From the NCBI RefSeq assembly GCF_000177195.2, contig NC_015953.1:1488001-1552000 (forward strand): a stretch of 64,000 bases of DNA. The letters run 5' to 3'. Made by a program: the position numbers and the translations under genes. Below are positions 37,103 to 50,704 of the stretch, in pieces. Source of the DNA: Streptomyces sp. SirexAA-E (GTDB lineage Bacteria > Actinomycetota > Actinomycetes > Streptomycetales > Streptomycetaceae). The notes under the pieces were generated by a model. That model saw only the letters and a program-made list of their open reading frames with translations, was not told the origin of the DNA and searched no databases. Every line of letters starts with the position of its first letter. The first letter of the stretch is position 1.

Positions 37103-37438
37103 CTAGATCTCGCCGCGCAGTTTGGCGAGGGCCTCGGCGAGGATCGCCTCGCCGTCCGCGTCGCTGCGCCGCTCACGCACGTACGCCAGGTGCGTCTTGT
37201 ACGGCTCGGTGCGCGGGGGGTCCGGCGGGTTGTCCTGGTCCTGTCCGGCCGGGAAACCGCAGCGCGGGCAGTCCCAGGTGTCGGGTACCTGCGCGTCATG
37301 GGCGAAGCTGGGCTGGGTCTCGTGCCCGTTCGAGCACCAGAAGGAGATGCGGAGGCGGGGCGCTGACTCGCCCCGCTCGGCCTCCCCCATCGGCCCGGCT
37401 CCGACCCGGCTTCCCCGGATCGCGTTGCCACTTGCCAC
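37103..37438 (-). CDS. rbpA: RNA polymerase-binding protein RbpA
   Basis: 111 aa, actinobacteria-specific. RbpA binds RNA polymerase and the principal sigma factor, stabilising the open complex. The zinc ligands are C35, H39, C57 and C60 (FWCSNGH, WDCPRCG). The C-terminal sigma-interaction helix is RTEPYKTHLAYVRERRSDADGEAILAEALAKLRG. The sequence is nearly the textbook RbpA. Single gene between secG and pgi with its own terminator. Confidence 0.96.
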   Translation of the reverse strand: MASGNAIRGSRVGAGPMGEAERGESAPRLRISFWCSNGHETQPSFAHDAQVPDTWDCPRCGFPAGQDQDNPPDPPRTEPYKTHLAYVRERRSDADGEAILAEALAKLRGEI

Positions 37439-37546
37439 GGTCGTAACTCCCTGCGTGATGGTGCTCGAGGTTGCCCCAGTCTACGTAAGGCCCAACGCGC
37501 GTCCAGTGAAAGGAGTTACACCGTTACGGGAATCGCCGACGGCGGA

Positions 37547-37783
37547 TCAGCCGTCCAGCTTGATGAGCAGACCGAGGACCACGATGCACGCGAACCAGAG
37601 CAGACCGATCACGACGGTGATGCGGTCGAGGTTGCGCTCGGCGACCGAGGAGCCACCGACGGAGGACTGCATTCCGCCACCGAACATGTCGGAGAGGCCG
37701 CCGCCCTTGCCCTTGTGCATCAGCACCAGCAGCATCAGCAGCAGGCTGAAGACGATCAGGGCGATCTCGAACGCCAAAATCAC
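37547..37783 (-). CDS. secG: preprotein translocase subunit SecG
   Basis: 78 aa with two membrane helices (about 3-22 and 54-75) joined by a Gly/Ser-rich loop (GKGGGLSDMFGGGMQSSVGGSSVAERNLDR), the SecG pattern. Part of the SecYEG channel. It lies downstream of tpiA, as in many actinobacteria, but a hairpin separates them. Confidence 0.95.
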   Translation of the reverse strand: MILAFEIALIVFSLLLMLLVLMHKGKGGGLSDMFGGGMQSSVGGSSVAERNLDRITVVIGLLWFACIVVLGLLIKLDG

Positions 37784-37829
37784 GGCTGGCTCCTACTTTC
37801 CGGAATTCTCGGGACTGCGTCTACGAACA

Positions 37830-37863
37830 GCGGGGGCCGGGGGTATGAGCCCTCGGCCCCCGC
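37830..37863 (-). terminator. hairpin between tpiA and secG
   Basis: GCGGGGGCCG (37830-37839) pairs with CGGCCCCCGC (37854-37863), with partial pairing further into the loop. It may attenuate read-through from tpiA into secG. Confidence 0.6.
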
Positions 37864-37894
37864 AAGGGTACGACGGATCGGCGCTAGGGCATAC

Positions 37895-38671
37895 TCACTG
37901 GTCGCGGAAGCGGACGATCTTGACGAACTCGTCGGCGTCCAGTGCGGCGCCCCCGATGAGCGCACCGTCCACGTCGGGCTGCGCCATGATGGCGGCCACG
38001 TTGCCGGACTTCACCGAGCCGCCGTACTGGATACGGACGGCGTCCGCGAGCTCCTGCGAGTACAGCTCGGCGAGCCGGCCGCGGATCGCGCCGCAGACCT
38101 CCTGGGCGTCCTCCGGGGTGGCGACCTCGCCGGTACCGATGGCCCAGACCGGCTCGTAGGCGATCACGATGGACTCGGCCTGTTCGGCCGGGATGTCCTT
38201 CAGGCCGCCGTCGAGCTGCGCGAGCGTGTAGGAGACCTGGTCCCCGGCCTTGCGGACGTCCAGCCCCTCGCCGACGCAGAGGATCGGGGTCAGACCGTGC
38301 TTGTAGGCGGCCTTGACCTTGGCGTTGCAGATCTCGTCGTTCTCACCGTGGTACTGGCGGCGCTCGCTGTGGCCGACGGCCACGTAGGTGCACTTCAGCT
38401 TGGCGAGCATCGGGCCGGAGATCTCACCGGTGTACGCGCCGGAGTCCTGGGCCGAGATGTCCTGGGCGCCGTACTTGATCTTCAGCTTGTCGCCGTCGAC
38501 CAGGGTCTGCACGGAGCGCAGGTCGGTGAAGGGCGGCAGGACGGCGACCTCGACGGCCTCGTAGTCCTTGTCGGCCAGGGCGAAGGCGAGCTTCTGGACG
38601 TGGGCGATGGCCTCGAGGTGGTTGAGGTTCATCTTCCAGTTGCCCGCCATCAGCGGGGTGCGGGTGGTCAT
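37895..38671 (-). CDS. tpiA: triosephosphate isomerase
   Basis: 258 aa. Active-site residues are K13 in GNWKMN, the His in [11 protein letters not shown] and the Glu in [12 protein letters not shown]. The phosphate loop [11 protein letters not shown] and GALIGGAAL are also intact. It follows pgk by six bases, so they share an mRNA. Confidence 0.97.
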   Translation of the reverse strand: MTTRTPLMAGNWKMNLNHLEAIAHVQKLAFALADKDYEAVEVAVLPPFTDLRSVQTLVDGDKLKIKYGAQDISAQDSGAYTGEISGPMLAKLKCTYVAVGHSERRQYHGENDEICNAKVKAAYKHGLTPILCVGEGLDVRKAGDQVSYTLAQLDGGLKDIPAEQAESIVIAYEPVWAIGTGEVATPEDAQEVCGAIRGRLAELYSQELADAVRIQYGGSVKSGNVAAIMAQPDVDGALIGGAALDADEFVKIVRFRDQ

Positions 38672-38677
38672 GAAAGG

Positions 38678-39889
38678 TCAGTCCTCCAGTGCGGCGAGGC
38701 CGGGAAGCGTCTTGCCCTCGAGGTACTCGAGGCTTGCGCCGCCACCGGTCGAGATGTGTCCGAACGCGTTCTCGTCGAAGCCCAGGATGCGGACGGCGGC
38801 CGCGGAGTCCCCGCCGCCGACGACGCTGAACGCCTCGGAGTCGACGAGGGCCTGGGCCACCGCCTTGGTGCCCTCGGCGTAGTCGGGGTGCTCGAAGACG
38901 CCCATCGGGCCGTTCCAGAAGACGGTGGCCGCGTCGGCGAGCTTCGATGCGTACAGCTTGCGGGTCTCGGGGCCGATGTCCAGGCCCTCCTGGTCGGCCG
39001 GGATGGCGTCGGCGGCGACCGTGGTGGGGTTCGCCGGGGCCTTCGTCCTCAGGTCCGGGAACTCGCCCGCGACCAGGACGTCGACGGGCAGGACGAACTC
39101 CACACCGAGCTCTTCGGCCCGCTTGAGGTAGCCCTGGACGGCCGGGACCTGGTCCTCCTGGAGCAGCGAGATGCCGACCTCGTGGCCCTTGGCCTTGAGG
39201 AAGGTGTACGCCATGCCGCCGCCGATGAGGATGCGGTCGGCCTTCTCCAGCAGGTGGTCGATGACCCCGAGCTTGTCGGAGACCTTGGCGCCGCCGAGCA
39301 CCACGGCGTAGGGGCGCGCGACGTCCTCGGTGAGCTTCTTCAGGACGCCGACCTCGGTGGCGATCAGGTCGCCGGCGGCGTGCGGGAGCCGGGCCGGGAG
39401 GTCGTACACCGAGGCGTGCTTGCGGTGGACGGCACCGAAGCCGTCGCCGACGTAGACGTCGGCGAGCTCGGCGAGCTGGTCGGCGAAGGCGCCGCGCTCG
39501 GCGTCGTCCTTGGAGGTCTCGCCGGCGTTGAAGCGCAGGTTCTCCAGGACGGCGACCTGGCCGTCGGTGAGGGCGGCGACCGTGGAGCGGGCGGACTCGC
39601 CGACCGTGTCGGTCGCGAACGCGACGTCGGCGCCGAGCAGTTCACCGAGGCGGGCGGCGGCCGGGGCGAGCGAGAAGGCCGGGTCCGGGGCGCCCTTGGG
39701 GCGGCCCAGGTGCGAGGCGACGACGACCCGCGCGCCGGCTTCGGCGAGCCGGGCGATCGTCGGCCGGACGGCGCGGATGCGGCCGTCGTCGGTGATCGTG
39801 GTGCCGTCCAGCGGCACGTTGAGGTCGGCGCGGACGAATACCCGCTTGCCCGCGACCCCTTCGGCGAGAAGTTCGTCGATCGTCTTCAT
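38678..39889 (-). CDS. pgk: phosphoglycerate kinase
   Basis: 403 aa. N-terminal [13 protein letters not shown]-site [13 protein letters not shown] and the C-terminal GGGDSAAAV motif are all in place. The start at MKTIDELL is chosen because AAGGAG lies 11 nt upstream; the frame extends to 39922 without homology. It makes ATP and 3-phosphoglycerate. A hairpin separates it from gap, so pgk-tpiA likely has its own promoter or relies on partial read-through. Confidence 0.96.
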   Translation of the reverse strand: MKTIDELLAEGVAGKRVFVRADLNVPLDGTTITDDGRIRAVRPTIARLAEAGARVVVASHLGRPKGAPDPAFSLAPAAARLGELLGADVAFATDTVGESARSTVAALTDGQVAVLENLRFNAGETSKDDAERGAFADQLAELADVYVGDGFGAVHRKHASVYDLPARLPHAAGDLIATEVGVLKKLTEDVARPYAVVLGGAKVSDKLGVIDHLLEKADRILIGGGMAYTFLKAKGHEVGISLLQEDQVPAVQGYLKRAEELGVEFVLPVDVLVAGEFPDLRTKAPANPTTVAADAIPADQEGLDIGPETRKLYASKLADAATVFWNGPMGVFEHPDYAEGTKAVAQALVDSEAFSVVGGGDSAAAVRILGFDENAFGHISTGGGASLEYLEGKTLPGLAALED

Positions 39890-39927
39890 CTGTAGCGGTA
39901 CTCCTTGGAAGGACGGAAGCATGCAAG

Positions 39928-39963
39928 GGGCTCGGGCGGCGCCTCATCGCGCCGCCCGAGCCC
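39928..39963 (-). terminator. hairpin between gap and pgk
   Basis: GGGCTCGGGCGGCGC (39928-39942) and GCGCCGCCCGAGCCC (39949-39963) are exact reverse complements with a six-base loop, 34 bp past the gap stop. Confidence 0.78.
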
Positions 39964-39997
39964 GTTGCTCACATCGAGATGCCTGCCGATCCTAGGA

Positions 39998-41023
<1,026 letters not shown>

Positions 41024-41407
41024 TTAGGTACGCCGGTTTTAGATGCCGGCGAGTTTATTAGGGATGTCCCCGACCGCCTCCGACCCTACCTCTCCGAAGG
41101 CTTTTGGGTGACATCGAGCGGCCGGTGCGAAGGGGGATATCCGTACTCCCGAGTAGGGGGTAGGGATACTCCGGCCGGGCGCCCCGCGACGGCGACCGTC
41201 GCACACCGCGCGGTCACCGAGCGTCAACGCCCCCTGAGGCCAGGCCCCTTGCGGTGAGCGCGTACCCGCCGTCGGCCGTCGGTACCCCTGTCACCCGAGG
41301 TGACTGACGCGGGCTCAGCTCCCTTGCGCCCGCGGGCACCGGTGGCCGGAAAATGCCGGCGGCCCCACACTTTCGGGGCGCCCGGACAGTTGATCGCGCA
41401 CATTTTT

Positions 41408-41531
41408 CCCGCTCAATTGTGCGGGGTGCCACTCAAGCGATGAAAATACCGTCGGCGCACCTTTCGGGGTGCGCCGACGGCGGTGGCGGATCCGGGTCCC
41501 GCTCGATCGGGCGGGGGGCCACTCAAGCGAT
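41408..41531. repeat. duplicated 34-nt element, copies 90 bp apart
   Basis: Copies at 41408-41441 and 41498-41531 agree at 30 of 34 positions. Each begins CCCGCTC, has a G-rich partner able to fold back (GCGGGG), and ends GCCACTCAAGCGAT, identical in both. Each copy is followed, in minus-strand order, by a hairpin with a CGAAAG-type loop (around 41362-41382 and 41449-41480). This looks like a tandem duplication of about 90 bp that has diverged between the arms. Confidence 0.75.
41449..41480 (-). terminator. 13-bp hairpin downstream of whiA
   Basis: CCGTCGGCGCACC (41449-41461) and GGTGCGCCGACGG (41468-41480) pair perfectly around TTTCGG. It lies about 130 bp past the whiA stop and is followed on the minus strand by TATTTTCATC, a short T-rich run unusual here. 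Confidence 0.75.
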
Positions 41532-41610
41532 CGGCAAAGGCCCGGAACGGATTTCCCGAATGGCTCCGCCCGGGTCCGGTCGCATGCCCGTGCCGGACCC
41601 CCCGCGCCAC

Positions 41611-42600
41611 TCAGCCGACGAGGCCGTCGGCCATCTCCTCGCTGAGGGTGGACTCCGTGCCCGGGATCCCGAGGTCCTGGGCGCGCTTGTCGGCCATCGC
41701 CAGCAGGCGCCTGATCCGGCCCGCGACCGCGTCCTTGGTCAGTGGCGGGTCGGCGAGCGCGCCGAGCTCCTCCAGGGAGGCCTGCTTGTGCTCCATGCGC
41801 AGCCGTCCGGCCGCCGCGAGGTGCTCCGGGACCTCCTCGCCCAGGATCTCCAGGGCGCGCCCCACCCGCGCCCCGGCGGCCACGGCGGCCCGCGCCGAGC
41901 GGCGGAGGTTGGCGTCGTCGAAGTTGGCGAGGCGGTTGGCGGTGGCCCGGACCTCGCGCCGCATCCGGCGCTCCTCCCAGGCGAGCACCGACTCGTGGGC
42001 GCCCAGCCGCGTCAGCAGCGCGCCGATGGCGTCACCGTCGCGGACGACGACGCGGTCCACGCCGCGCACCTCGCGGGCCTTGGCCGCGATGGAGAGCCTG
42101 CGGGCGGCGCCGACCAGGGCGAGGGCGGCCTCCGGGCCCGGGCACGTCACCTCCAGCGAGGAGGAGCGGCCCGGCTCGGTGAGCGAGCCGTGGGCCAGGA
42201 AGGCCCCGCGCCAGGCGGCCTCGGCGTCGCAGGTGGCCCCCGAGACCACCTGCGGGGGCAGCCCGCGGATGGGACGGCCGCGGCCGTCCACCAGGCCGGT
42301 CTGGCGGGCCAGCTGATCGCCTCCGGCCACCACCCGTACGACGTAGCGGGAGCCGCGGCGCAGCCCGCCGGGGGCCATCACGATGAGCTCCGAGCTGTGC
42401 CCGAAGATCTCCAGGATGTCCCGCTTGAGCCGGCGCGCCGCCATCGCGGTGTCCAGCTCGGCCTCGATCACAATCCGGCCGCTCACCAGGTGCAGCCCGC
42501 CCGCGAACCGAAGAATCGCCGAAACCTCTGCTTTTCTGCAGCAGGTCCGGGTCACGGGAAGCCGAGAGATTTCGTCCTTCACCGCTGGCGTCATCGCCAT
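41611..42600 (-). CDS. whiA: sporulation regulator WhiA
   Basis: 329 aa. The N-terminal two-thirds is the homing-endonuclease-like (LAGLIDADG-derived) domain; the C-terminal part is a helix-turn-helix ([40 protein letters not shown]). With WhiB it controls sporulation septation and chromosome segregation genes in Streptomyces. The start is either the ATG at 42600 or the one at 42594, both inside the end of yvcK. It is the last gene of the uvrC-rapZ-yvcK-whiA chain. Confidence 0.96.
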   Translation of the reverse strand: MAMTPAVKDEISRLPVTRTCCRKAEVSAILRFAGGLHLVSGRIVIEAELDTAMAARRLKRDILEIFGHSSELIVMAPGGLRRGSRYVVRVVAGGDQLARQTGLVDGRGRPIRGLPPQVVSGATCDAEAAWRGAFLAHGSLTEPGRSSSLEVTCPGPEAALALVGAARRLSIAAKAREVRGVDRVVVRDGDAIGALLTRLGAHESVLAWEERRMRREVRATANRLANFDDANLRRSARAAVAAGARVGRALEILGEEVPEHLAAAGRLRMEHKQASLEELGALADPPLTKDAVAGRIRRLLAMADKRAQDLGIPGTESTLSEEMADGLVG

Positions 42601-43625
42601 GGGCCGATCCTTCCATGCATCCGAAAAATACGGTCGTACGCGGCGGCCAACAGCTCCGGATCGTGAATCGGAACGCCGTCGGGTGAGGCCACAGGGGCCA
42701 GCTCGACCGCGGCTCCGAGCCGCTTGGCGGCGTCGGCGAGGGACTCGCGGTCGGGCACGGCGGCCTCGTCGGCCAACACCACGTCCATGGCGAGTTTAGG
42801 GGCGTGTCGTCCCAAAACCTCCAAATGACGCTGCGGTGAGAAGCCTTCGGTTTCGCCGGGTTGCGGTGCGAGGTTGAGCGAGAGCACCTTGCGGGCCTTC
42901 GTGGAGACCAGGGCGTCGTGCAGTTCCGGGACGAGCAGGTGCGGGATCACCGAGGAGAACCAGGACCCCGGGCCGAGCACGACCCAGTCGGCGTCCAGGA
43001 CCGCCGCGACCGCTTCGGGCACGGCCGGCGGGTCGGCCGGGACGACGTGGACGGACTGGACCTCGCCGGGGGTGAGCGCCACGGTGGCCTGTCCCCGCAC
43101 GGTGACGATGTCGTCGGGCCGGTCGGGGTGGTGGCCCCGTACGAGTGCCTGGAGCTCCAGCGGCACGGCGGACATGGGCAGTACCCGGCCGTGCGCGCCG
43201 AGCAGCTTGCCGACCAGGTCGAGGGCCTGGACGTGGTCGCCCAGCTGTTCCCACAGGGAGACGATGAGCAGGTTGCCCACCGCGTGCGCGTGCAGCTCGC
43301 CCTCGGACTCGAAACGGTGCTGGATCACCCGGGCCCACGTCTGGCCCCACTCGTCGTCGCCGCAGAGCGCGGCCAGCGCCTTGCGCAGGTCGCCCGGGGG
43401 CAGCACGCCGAACTCCTCGCGGAGCCGGCCCGAGGAGCCGCCGTCGTCGGCGACGGTGACCACGGCCGTGAGGTCACCGGTGATCCGGCGCAGCGCCTTG
43501 AGCGACGCGGACAGGCCCATGCCGCCGCCGAGGGCGACGACCTTGGGCTGCGCGCCGCGCTTACGGCCGGAGAGGGCGGCCGTCGCCCTGCTCAGCCGGT
43601 GCCGGCGCAGCGGGCGACTGGTCAC
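42591..43625 (-). CDS. yvcK: YvcK/CofD-like gluconeogenesis factor
   Basis: 344 aa from the GTG at 43625. Conserved: [50 protein letters not shown], and [17 protein letters not shown]. It belongs to the CofD-like family that binds UDP-sugars and links carbon flux to cell-wall synthesis. The first 25 residues are basic and variable. It overlaps rapZ by GTGA and whiA by ten bases, so translation of the three is coupled. Confidence 0.93.
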   Translation of the reverse strand: MTSRPLRRHRLSRATAALSGRKRGAQPKVVALGGGMGLSASLKALRRITGDLTAVVTVADDGGSSGRLREEFGVLPPGDLRKALAALCGDDEWGQTWARVIQHRFESEGELHAHAVGNLLIVSLWEQLGDHVQALDLVGKLLGAHGRVLPMSAVPLELQALVRGHHPDRPDDIVTVRGQATVALTPGEVQSVHVVPADPPAVPEAVAAVLDADWVVLGPGSWFSSVIPHLLVPELHDALVSTKARKVLSLNLAPQPGETEGFSPQRHLEVLGRHAPKLAMDVVLADEAAVPDRESLADAAKRLGAAVELAPVASPDGVPIHDPELLAAAYDRIFRMHGRIGPWR

Positions 43626-44611
43626 TCGCGCCCCATGTCCCGGTGGACGAGGACGGTCTCGATGCCTTCCGTGGCCAGCCGCGCGGCGAGCTTCTCCGAC
43701 ATGGCCACGGAACGGTGCTTGCCGCCGGTACAGCCGACGGCGATCGTCACGTAGCGCTTGCCCTCGCGGCGGTAGCCGGCCGCGATCAGCTGGAGCAGCT
43801 CGGTGTACTGGTTGAGGAACTCCTTGGCGCCGGGCTGGTCGAAGACGTAGTCGGACACCTCCTCGTTGAGCCCGGTGAAGGGGCGCAGTTCGGGGACCCA
43901 GTGCGGGTTGGGCAGGAAGCGGCAGTCCACGACGAGGTCGGCGTCGACCGGCAGGCCGTACTTGAAGCCGAACGACATCACCGTGGCCCGCAGCTCGGGC
44001 TCCTCGTCGCCTGCGAACTGGGCGTCCATCTTGGCCCGCAGCTCGTGCACGTTGAGGCTGGAGGTGTCGATGACCAGGTCGGCGTCGCCGCGCAGCTCGC
44101 GCAGCAGGTCGCGCTCGGCCGCGATGCCGTCGACGATGCGGCCGTCGCCCTGAAGGGGGTGCGGGCGGCGGACGGACTCGAAACGGCGTACGAGGGCGTC
44201 GTCGGATGACTCCAGGAACACGATCCGCCGGGTGACGTGCTTGGCCTCCAGGTCCGCGAGGGACTCCCGGAGGTTGTCGAAGAAGCGGCGGCCCCGTACG
44301 TCGACGACGACGGCGATCCGGGCCACGTTGCCCTGGGACCGGGCGCCGAGCTCCACCATCGTGGGGATCAGCGCGGGCGGCAGGTTGTCGACGACGAACC
44401 AGCCGAGGTCCTCCAGGCACTTGGCCGCCGTGCTGCGGCCCGCGCCCGACATCCCCGAGATGATCACCAGCTCCGGGATGGCCGGCACGGCGCTGTCGCC
44501 CTTGTCCTGGGCGCTTCCCGTACTCACGTGTGCTGCTCCGTCTGTTCGGTCGGTGCGGTCGGCGTGGTCGGGCGCCTGTTCGTCACCGTGGTCCTGCGTG
44601 TGCTCGGTCAT
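43622..44611 (-). CDS. rapZ: RapZ/YvcJ nucleotide-binding protein
   Basis: 329 aa. A 45-residue acidic, His/Asp-rich N-terminal extension precedes the P-loop GMSGAGRS (53-60) and the second motif [11 protein letters not shown]. The C-terminal domain carries [25 protein letters not shown] and [10 protein letters not shown], the pattern of the RapZ RNA/metabolite-binding domain. In E. coli RapZ guides decay of GlmZ; in actinobacteria the role is unclear. Overlaps both uvrC and yvcK. Confidence 0.93.
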   Translation of the reverse strand: MTEHTQDHGDEQAPDHADRTDRTDGAAHVSTGSAQDKGDSAVPAIPELVIISGMSGAGRSTAAKCLEDLGWFVVDNLPPALIPTMVELGARSQGNVARIAVVVDVRGRRFFDNLRESLADLEAKHVTRRIVFLESSDDALVRRFESVRRPHPLQGDGRIVDGIAAERDLLRELRGDADLVIDTSSLNVHELRAKMDAQFAGDEEPELRATVMSFGFKYGLPVDADLVVDCRFLPNPHWVPELRPFTGLNEEVSDYVFDQPGAKEFLNQYTELLQLIAAGYRREGKRYVTIAVGCTGGKHRSVAMSEKLAARLATEGIETVLVHRDMGRE

Positions 44612-46701
44612 GACGTGCTGCCCCCGTCGTCCTCTTCGATGATCTCTCCTGTGGCCGTGTTGACGGCCGGTGCGGGCGGTGCGGCCCCGGCGAGGGCGAC
44701 GGCCACGGATTCCGCCGTCCGGCGGCCTATGCCGGGCACCTCGCAGATCTCTTCGATTGTCGCCTGCCGCAGCCTCTTCACGGAACCGAAGTGCTTGATC
44801 AGCGCTTGTTTGCGGGTCTCGCCGAGCCCCGCGATGTCGTCCAGGGGGCTGCTGCGGATGCGCTTGGCCCGCTTGGCGCGCTGGTAGGTGATGGCGAAGC
44901 GGTGGGCCTCGTCGCGGATGCGCTGGAGGAGGTACAGGCCCTCGCTGGAGCGGGGCAGGACGACGGGGTCGTCGTCGTCCGGCAGCCAGACCTCCTCCAG
45001 GCGCTTGGCGAGGCCGCACACGGCGATGTCGTCGATGCCCAGCTCGTCCAGGGCACGCTTGGCGGCGGCCACCTGCGGCTGTCCTCCGTCGACGACCACG
45101 AGCTGCGGCGGATAGGCGAAGCGCCTGGGGCGGCCGTCCTCCTCACGGGAGCCGTCCTGCGGGGCGTCCTGCGGGGCGTCCTGCGGACCGGCGGGCACGC
45201 TCCCGGGGAACGCGGCCGCCGGGGCCGGCACGGGACCGCTGGGCGCCGGGCCGGGTACGGGCCCGGAGGCCGCCGAGGCCCCCTCCCACTCCCCCGTGCG
45301 CTCCTTCTCCTGGAGGTGGCGCTTGAAGCGGCGGCCGATGACCTCGTGCATCGACCGCACGTCGTCCTGGCCCTCGAAGCCCTTGATCTGGAAGCGGCGG
45401 TACTCGCTCTTGCGTGCCAGGCCGTCCTCGAAGACCACCATGGACGCGACGACGTCGTCCCCCTGGAGATGCGAGATGTCGAAGCACTCGACGCGCAGCG
45501 GCGCGGTGTCCAGCCCGAGGGCCTCGGCGATCTCCTCCAGCGCGCGGGAGCGGGTCGTGAGGTCGGACGCCCGCTTGGTCTTGTGCAGCCCCAGGGCCTG
45601 CTGGGCGTTGCGCTGGACCGTGACCATCAGGTCCTTCTTGTCGCCGCGCTGCGGGATGCGCAGGCTCACATGGGAGCCGCGGCGGCCTGCGAGCCACTGG
45701 GAGACGGCTTCGGTGTCCTCGGGCAGGGCCGGGACGAGGACCTCCTTGGGCACCGCGTCGCCGGACTCCTCCCCGTACAGCTGCTGGAGCGCGTGTTCGA
45801 CGAGGCCCGCCGTGTCGACGGCCTCGACCTTGTCCGTGACCCAGCCGCGCTGGCCGCGCACCCGTCCGCCGCGGACGTGGAAGATCTGGACGGCCGCTTC
45901 GAGCTCGTCCTCGGCGACGGCGATCAGGTCGGCGTCGGTGGCGTCCGCGAGGACGACGGCGCTCTTCTCCATGGCGCGCTTGAGCGCCTCGGCGTCGTCC
46001 CGCAGCCGGGCCGCCCGCTCGTACTCCATCTCCTCGGCCGCCCGCGTCATGTCCTTCTCCAGGCGGCGGATGTAGGTGCCCGTGCGGCCGGCCATGAAGT
46101 CGCAGAAGTCCTCGGCCAGGTCGCGGTGCTCCTGGGGGGTGACCCGCCCGACGCACGGGGCCGAGCACTTGCCGATGTAGCCCAGGAGACAGGGCCGGCC
46201 GGTGCGCTCGGCGTTCTTGAAGACGCCGGCGGAGCAGGTGCGCACGGGGAAGACCCGGAGCATCAGGTCCACCGTCTCGCGGATGGCCCAGGCGTGGCCG
46301 TACGGGCCGAAGTAGCGGACGCCCTTCTTCTTGGCGCCGCGCATGACCTGGACGCGCGGGAACTCCTCGTTCAGCGTGACCGCGAGGTAGGGGTAGCTCT
46401 TGTCGTCGCGGTACTTGACGTTGAAACGGGGGTCGAACTCCTTGATCCAGGAGTACTCCAGCTGGAGCGCCTCGACCTCGGTGGAGACGACGGTCCACTC
46501 GACGGAGGCCGCCGTGGTGACCATGGTGCGGGTACGCGGGTGCAGGCCGGCCAGGTCCTGGAAGTAGTTGGCCAGGCGCTGGCGCAGGTTCTTGGCCTTC
46601 CCGACGTAGATCACCCGGCGGTGCTCGTCGCGGAACTTGTAGACCCCCGGGGAGTCGGGGATCTGTCCCGGCTTGGGGCGGTAGCTGGAGGGGTCTGCCA
46701 T
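44608..46701 (-). CDS. uvrC: excinuclease ABC subunit C
   Basis: 697 aa. N-terminal GIY-YIG nuclease ([27 protein letters not shown], about 13-40), Cys cluster region [18 protein letters not shown] motif ([20 protein letters not shown]), RNase H-like nuclease ([12 protein letters not shown], then [18 protein letters not shown]) and tandem helix-hairpin-helix ([17 protein letters not shown]). A Pro/Ala-rich insertion of about 50 residues (around 470-520) splits the RNase H-like part. It makes the two incisions in nucleotide excision repair. Confidence 0.96.
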   Translation of the reverse strand: MADPSSYRPKPGQIPDSPGVYKFRDEHRRVIYVGKAKNLRQRLANYFQDLAGLHPRTRTMVTTAASVEWTVVSTEVEALQLEYSWIKEFDPRFNVKYRDDKSYPYLAVTLNEEFPRVQVMRGAKKKGVRYFGPYGHAWAIRETVDLMLRVFPVRTCSAGVFKNAERTGRPCLLGYIGKCSAPCVGRVTPQEHRDLAEDFCDFMAGRTGTYIRRLEKDMTRAAEEMEYERAARLRDDAEALKRAMEKSAVVLADATDADLIAVAEDELEAAVQIFHVRGGRVRGQRGWVTDKVEAVDTAGLVEHALQQLYGEESGDAVPKEVLVPALPEDTEAVSQWLAGRRGSHVSLRIPQRGDKKDLMVTVQRNAQQALGLHKTKRASDLTTRSRALEEIAEALGLDTAPLRVECFDISHLQGDDVVASMVVFEDGLARKSEYRRFQIKGFEGQDDVRSMHEVIGRRFKRHLQEKERTGEWEGASAASGPVPGPAPSGPVPAPAAAFPGSVPAGPQDAPQDAPQDGSREEDGRPRRFAYPPQLVVVDGGQPQVAAAKRALDELGIDDIAVCGLAKRLEEVWLPDDDDPVVLPRSSEGLYLLQRIRDEAHRFAITYQRAKRAKRIRSSPLDDIAGLGETRKQALIKHFGSVKRLRQATIEEICEVPGIGRRTAESVAVALAGAAPPAPAVNTATGEIIEEDDGGSTS

Positions 46702-46771
46702 GTCTCACACCCTACTTGCGGGCAGTGACACAACGGCATTCCGCCGGGGAACGGCGGCCCCGGCGCGGGGG

Positions 46772-47200
46772 TCAGGCGTCGGGACCGGCCACGAGCCTGC
46801 CGCCCTCGACCTTGACCGGCACGGCGGGCAGCGGCACGGTGGCCGGACCGTGCAGGGCCTTGCCCGTGGTCATGTCGAACCGGCTGCCGTGGCACGGGCA
46901 GTTGCCCTCGTTGCCCTCGACCTTGTCCAGGAGGCAGCCGGCGTGCGTGCACTGCGCGCTGAACGCCTTGTACTGGCCCTTCGCCGGGCAGCTCACGACG
47001 ACCCGCTGCTCCCGGTAGAGCTTCGCCCCGCCGACCGGCACCTCGTCCGGGGAGCCGAGCTCCACCGGGGCGGTGGGCGTCGGGGTCTGGGCGTGGCCGA
47101 GCTTGGAGTCGGTCGAGCAGGCGGCCGCACCCAGCCCGGCGGCACCGGCGAGAGCGGCGCCCTTCAGTACGGTTCGGCGGGCGGCGGGCAGGCCGGACAT
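46772..47200 (-). CDS. exported Rieske [2Fe-2S] protein
   Basis: 142 aa. A twin-arginine signal (SGLPAARRTVLKGAALAGAAGLGAAAC) ends in a possible lipobox Cys near residue 28, so it is probably Tat-exported and lipid-anchored. The Rieske ligands are CTHAGC and CPCHGS (C-x-H...C-x2-H), each with the extra disulfide Cys of the bc1-type fold. The redox partner is unknown. It lies next to uvrC with no overlap. The longer upstream frame lacks homology. Confidence 0.88.
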   Translation of the reverse strand: MSGLPAARRTVLKGAALAGAAGLGAAACSTDSKLGHAQTPTPTAPVELGSPDEVPVGGAKLYREQRVVVSCPAKGQYKAFSAQCTHAGCLLDKVEGNEGNCPCHGSRFDMTTGKALHGPATVPLPAVPVKVEGGRLVAGPDA

Positions 47201-47336
47201 GTGGTCTCCACGGGTCGGCGGGACGAAGTGCCGTGACGGCGTCGGGGGCGCCGGTGCCACGGGGACCGGGCACGGCCGCACCCGGAGGCGTCGGCGACAG
47301 ACCTGACGATACCGGCGGGAACCACCGTCCTTCCGA

Positions 47337-47365
47337 CCGGCCCCCGCTCCGGGAGCGGGGGCCGG
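47337..47365. terminator. hairpin in the uvrA/Rieske gap
   Basis: CCGGCCCCCGCTCC (47337-47350) and GGAGCGGGGGCCGG (47352-47365) pair perfectly with a single central base. As such a tight loop it may form as a longer-looped version. It is one of two hairpins in the 308-bp region between the Rieske start and the uvrA stop; nothing else is recognisable there. Confidence 0.6.
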
Positions 47366-47457
47366 GACGGGCCGGCGGGGCCCCGGACGGACGGCCGCCG
47401 GGCCGCTGTCCGGTCGACGGCCCGGCACCGGCGTGGCGACGCCCTGCACCGGGGACA

Positions 47458-47490
47458 CCGGAGGCGGCCCCGGGCCGGGGCCGCCTCCGG
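47458..47490 (-). terminator. hairpin after uvrA
   Basis: CCGGAGGCGGCCCC (47458-47471) and GGGGCCGCCTCCGG (47477-47490) pair perfectly around GGGCC, 19 bp past the uvrA stop. Confidence 0.8.
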
Positions 47491-47508
47491 TGGTGCCGCG
47501 TGGGCCGG

Positions 47509-50529
<3,021 letters not shown>

Positions 50530-50692
50530 GCCGGTCCGCACCTTTCTTCGAGAGAAGCGGGGAACTGAGCCCCTGCCCCAGGTTATGGGCGGCGCCACAG
50601 CGATGTAGGAAGCTTTCGACTTCGAGCGTATAGCACGCGCATTCGATTTACGGCCGACCGAAGACACCTTCACCCGATCGAGTGTCGGAGGC

Positions 50693-50698
50693 TACGCT
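50693..50698 (+). promoter_or_regulatory. -10 box six bases before a start codon
   Basis: TACGCT matches TANNNT and ends six bases before the ATG at 50705, implying leaderless transcription of the isomerase-like gene. The -35 is not clear. Confidence 0.45.
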
Positions 50699-50704
50699 CG
50701 GCCC

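Noticed and set aside
41214-41432. 72-codon minus-strand frame in the gap/whiA space
   Set aside because: No ribosome site, no recognisable protein, and it crosses the repeat element.
45153-45186. Short repeats as a CRISPR array
   Set aside because: Twelve-base coding repeats inside uvrC without spacers.
44791-46728. 645-codon plus-strand frame opposite uvrC
   Set aside because: Composition is shadow-like and there is no homology; uvrC is complete on the other strand.
50540-50700. LexA box upstream of uvrA
   Set aside because: TCGAA-like pieces occur but are not arranged as TCGAAC-N4-GTTCGA.
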